From contig JAOPUY010000179.1 of assembly GCA_025963265.1 (NCBI GenBank), forward strand, positions 1 to 9,337: a DNA stretch of 9,337 nt, read 5' to 3'. Numbering within the stretch: the first letter of the stretch is position 1; each line of letters starts with the position of its first letter. The DNA is from Frankiales bacterium (GTDB lineage Bacteria; Actinomycetota; Actinomycetes; Mycobacteriales; Jatrophihabitantaceae). Below the pieces are notes generated by a model, which was not told the DNA's origin, did no database searches, and was given only the letters and a program-made list of their open reading frames with translations. A program made the translations under genes and the position numbers. Positions 5,214-9,337 of the stretch are shown here, piece after piece.

Positions 5214-5963
5214 TCAGGCCCGCTCTTCGGCGATGGAGTTCCCGCCGTCGACGATGATCAGCTGTCCGGTGATGTAGGCCGCGGCGGGACTGGCCAAGAA
5301 GGCGGCCGCGGCCGCGACTTCGTCGGGGGTCGCGCTGCGCCCCAACGGCGTGCGCAATCCCTGCTCGTGCTCGTGCGGTGTTTGCGATCCCGTGGCGATC
5401 CAGCCTGGGGCCACGACATTGACGGTGATGCCTCGGTGGGCGACGTCGAGCGCGAGGGCGCGGGCGAGCCCGACCATCCCGGCTTTGGCGGCGGCGTAGA
5501 TCGGATCGGCGCGCATGGCCATCACCGGGCCAGTGACGCTGGCGATCATCACGATGCGTCCGGCGTTGCCAGCCATGGCCGGCAGCGCCGCTTGCGTCGT
5601 GAGGAACGCGGTGTCGAGGTTGCGGGCCAGGCCGGCGTGCCAGGAGGTCAAGCTCAGCTCGCTCAGCAGGCCTTGCTCGGGGTTCGGGTCGGCCACCGAC
5701 GTCATACCGGCGTTGTTGATCAGCACGTCGAGGTGGCTCCAGCGCTCAGTTGCGGTGGCAATGACGCTTGCGGCCTGGTGGGGGTCGGTTAGGTCGGCGA
5801 CGACCCCGGCCGCGTCATGGCCGTTCGCCAGCAACTCAGTGACCCGCTCGTTGATTCGGTCGGTTGTGCCGGTGATGAGCACGGCGGCGCCCATTCGAGC
5901 CAGCATGGCGGCGGTGGCGTATCCGATCCCGGTCGGGCTGCTCGCCCCCGTGATGACAGCCAC
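5214..5963 (-). CDS. SDR-family NAD(P)-dependent oxidoreductase
   Basis: Classical short-chain dehydrogenase/reductase of the FabG-like type; reduces a carbonyl or oxidises an alcohol with NAD(P)H, substrate unknown, cytoplasmic. Numbering from the GTG at 5963 (249 residues): the dinucleotide-binding loop TGASSPTGIG (5-14) is two residues longer than the usual TGASSGIG; NNAG is 83-86; the catalytic tetrad is N115, S142, Y156 and K160 (YAAAK). PGW and the end TGQLIIVDGG are also typical. The GTG start is conventional but lacks a ribosome binding site and cuts off the usual lead-in to strand 1. The frame continues upstream through FDLAGR to an ATC at 6006-6008, seven bases behind an AGGAGGTGA sequence, giving 264 residues. 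I think that is the natural start. It is divergent from a methyltransferase and ends in a hairpin; no pathway partner is evident. Confidence 0.92.
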   Translation of the reverse strand: MAVITGASSPTGIGYATAAMLARMGAAVLITGTTDRINERVTELLANGHDAAGVVADLTDPHQAASVIATATERWSHLDVLINNAGMTSVADPNPEQGLLSELSLTSWHAGLARNLDTAFLTTQAALPAMAGNAGRIVMIASVTGPVMAMRADPIYAAAKAGMVGLARALALDVAHRGITVNVVAPGWIATGSQTPHEHEQGLRTPLGRSATPDEVAAAAAFLASPAAAYITGQLIIVDGGNSIAEERA

Positions 5964-6012
5964 CCGCCCGGCGAGGTCGAATGGATGAACTGGAGTTCCG
6001 GTTGTGATGCGG

Positions 6013-6021
6013 TCACCTCCT
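6013..6021 (-). promoter_or_regulatory. Strong ribosome binding site AGGAGGTGA in front of an ATC codon
   Basis: The minus strand reads AGGAGGTGA, an extended match to the 16S rRNA 3' end. Seven bases after AGGAGG comes ATC (6006-6008), in frame with the SDR. No ATG, GTG or TTG occurs in that frame between here and the GTG at 5963, 45 bases further on. This decides between the two candidate SDR starts. Confidence 0.65.
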
Positions 6022-6059
6022 GATAGCCGAAAGCGCTGCGGTTCCTGCTGAAACTGTGG

Positions 6060-6069
6060 CCCACGTGGG
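6060..6069. repeat. Palindrome CCCACGTGGG in the divergent promoter region
   Basis: A perfect 10-bp palindrome in the leader or promoter region between the SDR and the methyltransferase, about 40 bases upstream of the SDR ribosome binding site. A short palindrome like this can occur by chance in G/C-rich DNA. An operator role is only possible, not shown. Confidence 0.3.
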
Positions 6070-6114
6070 TACCTGCTTGCTCAACCTATAGCAACGGCGC
6101 CCGGCCGCCGCTTG

Positions 6115-6141
6115 ATCACCCGTGAGCTGATGTCAGGTGAT
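6115..6141. repeat. Inverted repeat ATCACC...GGTGAT over the methyltransferase promoter
   Basis: Perfect 6-base arms (6115-6120 and 6136-6141) with a 15-base spacer. The right arm overlaps the candidate -10 GATAAT at 6139-6144. It could be an operator controlling the plus-strand methyltransferase. Confidence 0.35.
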
Positions 6142-6144
6142 AAT
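6139..6144 (+). promoter_or_regulatory. Candidate -10 GATAAT for a leaderless methyltransferase transcript
   Basis: GATAAT is one base from TATAAT. Its last base lies seven bases before the ATG at 6151, so transcription would begin at or next to the start codon, giving a leaderless mRNA as is common in actinobacteria. The nearest -35-like hexamer, TTGATC at 6112-6117, is 21 bases away, longer than usual. Confidence 0.4.
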
Positions 6145-6150
6145 CGGGCG

Positions 6151-6942
6151 ATGAGCGAGGACGCGGCCTGGACCGAATCGATGCCCGAGATCTATGACCG
6201 TTGCTTGGGCCCGGCGCTGTTCGCCCCGTTTGCGGCGCGGATCGCGGCGATGGCGGCCGCGCTGAGCCCATCCCGCGTGCTTGAGATTGCGGCTGGCACC
6301 GGCGTCGCCACCGCGGAGCTGGTCCGGGCCTTGCCGTCGGCCTCGATCACGGCCACGGATCTGAATCCGGCGATGGTCGCCTGGGCCGCGCAACGGGTCA
6401 GCGGGCCGGTCTGGTTAACGGCCGACGCCGAGCGGCTCGACTTTCCGGACGACTCGTTCGACCTGGTCGTGTGCCAATTCGGCGTGATGTTCTTCCCCGA
6501 CAAGCCGGCCGCGTTCGCGGAGGTCGCTCGCGTGCTCGCGCCGGGCGGGGTCCTGCTCTTCACCGTGTGGGACGCAGTGGCGGGATCGGACTTTCCCGCC
6601 GCATTGGTCGCGGGCCTGGCCAGCGTGCTGCCGGTGGACCCACCGGACTTCATCGTGCGAGTCCCGCACGGTTATTCAGACGTCGAGAGGATTCGAGCTG
6701 ATCTCCTCGCCGGCGGGCTGAGCGCCGTGGCGGTCGACCGCGTGGTGCTGCGCGGACGCGCTGCGTCGGCCCAAGTGCTGGCTGACGGTTATTGCGGTGG
6801 GACGCCGCTCCGGTTCGCGCTGGAACGGCGTGGGTCATTGGCCAGCCTGACCCGCGACATCGGGGCGGAGATGACTCGAAGGCTAGGAAGCGGGGAAGTG
6901 GCGGGCGACCTGATCGGCTTGGTCGTCACCTCGATCAGGTGA
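6151..6942 (+). CDS. Class I SAM-dependent methyltransferase
   Basis: Methylates an unidentified substrate from S-adenosylmethionine; cytoplasmic. From the ATG at 6151 it has 263 residues. The opening, WTESMPEIYDRCLGPALF, resembles the entry segment of a broad actinobacterial methyltransferase group. Motif I is VLEIAAGTG (about 43-51), the acidic residue after strand 2 is D70 in TDLNP, motif II lies around FDLVVCQFGVMFFPD, and ARVLAPGG is the post-II motif. The frame opens earlier at a TTG (6112) and an ATG (6130). I chose 6151 because the family similarity begins there and a -10-like GATAAT sits just upstream; AGGTGA ten bases upstream is a weak alternative Shine-Dalgarno. It is not a close copy of the methyltransferase at 1-741: the motif surroundings differ. 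It is divergent from the SDR gene. A short dyad covers its stop codon. Confidence 0.9.
   Translation: MSEDAAWTESMPEIYDRCLGPALFAPFAARIAAMAAALSPSRVLEIAAGTGVATAELVRALPSASITATDLNPAMVAWAAQRVSGPVWLTADAERLDFPDDSFDLVVCQFGVMFFPDKPAAFAEVARVLAPGGVLLFTVWDAVAGSDFPAALVAGLASVLPVDPPDFIVRVPHGYSDVERIRADLLAGGLSAVAVDRVVLRGRAASAQVLADGYCGGTPLRFALERRGSLASLTRDIGAEMTRRLGSGEVAGDLIGLVVTSIR
6926..6942. repeat. Dyad TCACCT-CGATC-AGGTGA ending at the methyltransferase stop codon
   Basis: A perfect 6-5-6 inverted repeat whose last three bases are the TGA stop. It may be a weak terminator stem or a binding site for the region ahead of the LacI-family gene. No T-run follows. Confidence 0.35.
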
Positions 6943-6968
6943 GGTGAACGCATACTGTGAGTTCGACG

Positions 6969-6999
6969 CTCAGCGCCGGACTGACTCCCAAGCGCTGAG
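6969..6999 (+). terminator. Hairpin CTCAGCGC...GCGCTGAG, possible terminator or operator
   Basis: Perfect 8-base arms (6969-6976 and 6992-6999) with a 15-base loop, 26 bases after the methyltransferase stop and about 50 bases before the LacI-family GTG. Termination is plausible. Its place in the likely promoter region of the regulator gene also allows an operator role. No U-tract is present. Confidence 0.4.
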
Positions 7000-7050
7000 G
7001 AGACACTTTCGGCTGCACGCGGCCGGGACCCGAGACGGGGGAGATCGGCG

Positions 7051-8058
7051 GTGGCGCTGACCATCCGTGATGTCGCGGACGCCGCAGGGGTATCCGCGGC
7101 GACCGTGTCTCGAGCCCTGCGTGGGCTCTCGAACGTCGAACCCGCCACGCGTGACCGGATCGTCGCTATCGCCCGTGAGATGAATTTCTCGGTGTCGCCG
7201 GCGGCGTCCCGGTTGGCCACCGGGCGCACCGGGACAATCGGAATCGTTACCCCGTTCGTGGATAGTTGGTACTTCAGCCAGATCTTCGCCGGGGTCGAGG
7301 AGGTGCTGAAGCCCTTCGACGTCGACCTGCTGCTGCACACGACCCAGCCCCGCGACCCGTCCGGCCTGCCTGGCGCGCACGTGCGCATGCGCCGCCGCGT
7401 CGATGGGGCACTCGTGATCGGTCTGGCCGCCGATAGCGACGAGCTGACGGCGATGTCGGCGATGGACATGCCGGTCGTGCTGCTGGGCTCGCGCTCGCCC
7501 GGCATGGCGAGCGTGTCGATCGACGACCGGCTCGGCGCGCGCATTGCCGTGAGCCACTTGGCCGAACTCGGGCACGAGCGGATCGCCCTGATCAGCGGGC
7601 GTCGCCTGCCCGCCGTGTTCCTGCCCGAAAACGACCGTCTGGCCGGCTACCTCGACGTGCTGAGCGCCCGGCAACTGCCGGCGGACAAGTCGCTGCGGGA
7701 GATCGGGCTGTTCACCGCGCCGGGCGGCGAGCACGCCATGGACGCGCTGCTGTCGCGGCGCCGGCCGCCGACCGCCGTTTTTTGCATGTCGGACGAGATG
7801 GCCTATGGCGCTCTGCGCGCCATCGCCCGGGCCGGCCTCGCGGTCGGAGGCAACAAGGCCGCCGGTGAGATCGCGGTCATCGGGTTCGACAACCACGACC
7901 TGTCTGGCCTGTTCGACCTGTCTACTGTGGGCCAACCGGTGCGGGAACTCGGCCGATCCGCCGCCCAGTTGCTGATGAGCCACGTCGTCGGCTCACCCAC
8001 CACCGAGGTGCGGATCGTCCCCACCGACCTGCATGTTCGGGGCAGTACGACCCCCTGA
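7051..8058 (+). CDS. LacI-family transcriptional regulator
   Basis: Sugar-responsive DNA-binding regulator of 335 residues, a normal length for the family. The N-terminal helix-turn-helix TIRDVADAAGVSAATVSRAL (residues 4-23) is typical, followed by the hinge helix region around SPAASRLATGRTGTIGIV (about 49-66). The rest is a periplasmic-binding-protein-like effector domain (about 60-335), with the family segments SIDDRLGARIAVSHL, LGHERIALISG and VIGFDNHDLS. The GTG at 7051 is supported by GGGGGAG seven bases upstream. The next gene in the same direction is a sugar-binding lipoprotein, and a LacI-type operator lies just before it, so this protein very probably represses that transport operon and is released by the transported sugar or a derivative. 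Confidence 0.95.
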   Translation: MALTIRDVADAAGVSAATVSRALRGLSNVEPATRDRIVAIAREMNFSVSPAASRLATGRTGTIGIVTPFVDSWYFSQIFAGVEEVLKPFDVDLLLHTTQPRDPSGLPGAHVRMRRRVDGALVIGLAADSDELTAMSAMDMPVVLLGSRSPGMASVSIDDRLGARIAVSHLAELGHERIALISGRRLPAVFLPENDRLAGYLDVLSARQLPADKSLREIGLFTAPGGEHAMDALLSRRRPPTAVFCMSDEMAYGALRAIARAGLAVGGNKAAGEIAVIGFDNHDLSGLFDLSTVGQPVRELGRSAAQLLMSHVVGSPTTEVRIVPTDLHVRGSTTP

Positions 8059-8061
8059 ATT

Positions 8062-8077
8062 CCGGGGTCGCCCCCGG
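8062..8077 (+). terminator. Hairpin CCGGGG-TCGC-CCCCGG after the LacI-family gene
   Basis: A perfect 6-bp G/C stem with a 4-base loop, three bases after the stop of the regulator. It probably separates the regulator transcript from the transport operon or reduces read-through. No U-tract follows. Confidence 0.5.
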
Positions 8078-8152
8078 CGTCGGCATCGGTAACGAGTCCG
8101 TAACGTTTCGCCGCCAAGGGTTACCCGTTCTATGACGTCTGCCACACACTCG

Positions 8153-8166
8153 TGCAACCGCTTGCA
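8153..8166. promoter_or_regulatory. LacI-family operator TGCAACCGCTTGCA
   Basis: The sequence fits the LacI-family pattern TGCAA-N-CG-N-TTGCA: arms TGCAA and TTGCA are exact complements and the central CG is present, with a mismatch only at the two variable positions. It lies 26 bases before the ATG of the sugar-binding lipoprotein and 94 bases after the LacI-family gene. Binding here would block the transport operon promoter or its early transcript. A weak candidate promoter, TTACCC (8121-8126) and CACACT (8144-8149) with 17 bases between, ends just before it. Confidence 0.75.
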
Positions 8167-8180
8167 TGGCGAGACGATCA

Positions 8181-8187
8181 GGAAGGA
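8181..8187 (+). promoter_or_regulatory. Ribosome binding site GGAAGGA of the sugar-binding lipoprotein
   Basis: GGAAGGA lies five bases before the ATG at 8193. It selects this start over the in-frame ATG 15 bases downstream, and it keeps the two arginines of the signal peptide. Confidence 0.65.
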
Positions 8188-8192
8188 ACTCG

Positions 8193-9337
8193 ATGAGACG
8201 AACAGGCATGGCCGTTTCGGTCGGCGCGGTCCTCGCGCTGGTGGTGGTAACCGGCTGCTCGAGCGACAAGAGCAGCAGTTCCAAGGCGGCGCCGTCGACG
8301 ACGGCGGCAGCGCTGAGTGGCGCGTGCGCCCCGTTCCAGCAGTACGCCGGGCACAGCGGCAAGACCGTCACCATTTTTGGGTCGATCCTGAGCCCCGAGT
8401 CGGACTCTCTCAACAAGTCCTGGGCGACGTTCGAGACCTGCACCGGGATCAAGATTCAGTACACCGGCTCCAACACCTTCGAGTCGGACCTCCCGGTGAA
8501 GGTCAACGGCGGCAACGCCCCGAACCTCGCCATCATCCCGCAGCCCGGTTTGCTGGCCCAGATGGTCCAGACCGGCGCGGTCAAGAAGCCACCGGCCGGA
8601 ACCGTTGCCAACGAGGACAACTGGAACGCGGCCTGGAAGTCCTACGGCTCGGTCGACGGCACTTTTTACGCGGCTCCGATGAGCGCGAACATGAAGACGC
8701 TGGTCTGGTACTCGCCGAAGTACTTCAGCGCGAACGGACTCACGGTTCCGAAGACGTGGGCCGACCTGATGTCGCTCTCGACCACGATCGCATCGAAGAT
8801 GACCGGCGCCGCCAAGCCGTGGTGCGGTGGCATCAGCTCGGGAACGGCCAGCGGCTGGCCGGCGACGGACTGGCTGGAAGAGGCCGTCCTCAGCACCTAT
8901 GGCGGACAGGTCTATGACGACTGGATCAGCCACAAGGTCACGTTCAGCTCCGCGCAGATTCAGGCGGCCATGGGCACGGTTGCCAGCTACATGCAGAACC
9001 CGGCCTGGGCCAACGGCGGGTACGGCAACATCAAGACGATCTCGACCACGACGTTCCAGAACGCTGGTCTGCCGATCCTGAAGAACCAATGCGCCCTGCT
9101 GCAGCAAGCCTCTTTCTACGAGGCCCAGTGGCCCAAGGGGACGACGGTGAGCCCGACCGGCGATGTCTTCGCCTTCTACCTGCCACCGGTCAACCCGGCG
9201 ATCTCGACCCCGGTCGAGGGCGGCGGCGAGTTCGTGACCGCGTTCGCCGATGACGGTGCCACCCAGGCCGTGCAGAACTACCTGTCCAGCGCGGCGTGGG
9301 CCGACAGTCGCATCAAGATCGCTCCGGGCTGGGTCTC
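8193..9337 (+). CDS. ABC transporter sugar-binding lipoprotein, probably alpha-glucoside type; 3' end outside the window
   Basis: Extracytoplasmic solute-binding protein that delivers a sugar to an ABC permease. The frame is open from the ATG at 8193 to the end of the window (381 codons, no stop). A lipoprotein signal peptide is clear: basic start MRRTG, a hydrophobic stretch, and a lipobox VTGC with the lipidated cysteine at residue 22. A Ser/Lys/Ala linker (about 23-40) tethers the binding domain. The domain is family 1 (SBP_bac_1-like), with segments such as KTVTIFGS, CTGIKIQYTGS, NGGNAPNLAIIPQPGLL, WPATDWLEE and QASFY. From memory these resemble the AglE-like alpha-glucoside group. The sugar assignment rests on that recollection; membership in the carbohydrate-binding family is firm. 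A LacI-type operator and the LacI-family gene just upstream indicate repression relieved by sugar. Permease genes are expected downstream, beyond the edge. Confidence 0.92.
   Translation, partial: MRRTGMAVSVGAVLALVVVTGCSSDKSSSSKAAPSTTAAALSGACAPFQQYAGHSGKTVTIFGSILSPESDSLNKSWATFETCTGIKIQYTGSNTFESDLPVKVNGGNAPNLAIIPQPGLLAQMVQTGAVKKPPAGTVANEDNWNAAWKSYGSVDGTFYAAPMSANMKTLVWYSPKYFSANGLTVPKTWADLMSLSTTIASKMTGAAKPWCGGISSGTASGWPATDWLEEAVLSTYGGQVYDDWISHKVTFSSAQIQAAMGTVASYMQNPAWANGGYGNIKTISTTTFQNAGLPILKNQCALLQQASFYEAQWPKGTTVSPTGDVFAFYLPPVNPAISTPVEGGGEFVTAFADDGATQAVQNYLSSAAWADSRIKIAPGWV

Noticed and set aside
4472..5257. Plus-strand 261-codon open frame across the LuxR-type gene start and the intergenic region
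   Set aside because: It is antisense to a certain gene over its first part and has no recognisable motif or plausible ribosome binding site.
5789..6064. Minus-strand open frame upstream of the SDR, considered as a frameshifted N-terminus
   Set aside because: Its peptide does not resemble an SDR start; the SDR frame itself already continues correctly upstream to the ATC at 6006-6008.
1..6942. The two methyltransferases considered as a duplicated pair
   Set aside because: They share only general class I motifs; the N-termini and the sequence around motifs I and II differ, so recent duplication is not supported.
6970..7983. Minus-strand 337-codon open frame opposite the LacI-family gene
   Set aside because: It is an antisense shadow, rich in Arg, Gln and His, with no domain; the plus-strand LacI protein is unmistakable.
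8178..9107. Minus-strand 309-codon open frame opposite the sugar-binding gene
   Set aside because: It is antisense to a clear lipoprotein solute-binding protein and has no motif of its own.

Overview
The window reads as chromosomal DNA of a high-G+C actinobacterium. The reasons are the strong G/C bias at third codon positions, which produces long false antisense frames over nearly every gene; GTG starts; an EAL protein with a C-terminal DICT domain; PAS-LuxR regulators; and a LacI regulator beside an alpha-glucoside-type sugar-binding lipoprotein. No rRNA, tRNA, CRISPR array, insertion sequence or phage gene is visible. The genus cannot be fixed from this stretch.

Left part (1-5035, minus strand). 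A class I SAM-dependent methyltransferase runs off the left edge. Upstream of it lie three sensory or regulatory genes in one orientation: a GAF-EAL-DICT protein (a probable cyclic-di-GMP phosphodiesterase), a two-PAS LuxR-type regulator, and a shorter one-PAS LuxR-type regulator whose HTH is clearly paralogous to that of its neighbour. A possible 72-codon ORF with a strong ribosome binding site precedes the second regulator. The main discovery is a 15-bp dyad, TRGACR-N3-YGTCYA, that occurs three times (2688-2702, 3942-3956, 5147-5161). Each copy lies between genes and upstream of one of the three regulatory genes. One copy is symmetric for TAGACG, one is symmetric for TGGACA, and the third is a hybrid of the two half-sites. 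I infer an undescribed regulon in which the paralogous LuxR proteins control themselves and the c-di-GMP enzyme.

Middle part (5192-6942). A minus-strand SDR oxidoreductase ends in a hairpin. Its natural N-terminus appears to begin at an ATC codon placed correctly behind an AGGAGGTGA Shine-Dalgarno sequence. A second, unrelated class I methyltransferase is divergent from it and may be leaderless. The shared divergent region holds two dyads.

Right part (7051-9337, plus strand). A LacI-family regulator is followed by a hairpin, then a LacI-type operator (TGCAA-CCGC-TTGCA), a good ribosome binding site, and the start of a lipoprotein sugar-binding component of an ABC transporter that is cut by the right edge. 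This is a conventional locally regulated sugar-uptake locus, probably for alpha-glucosides, and the permease genes would be expected beyond the window.
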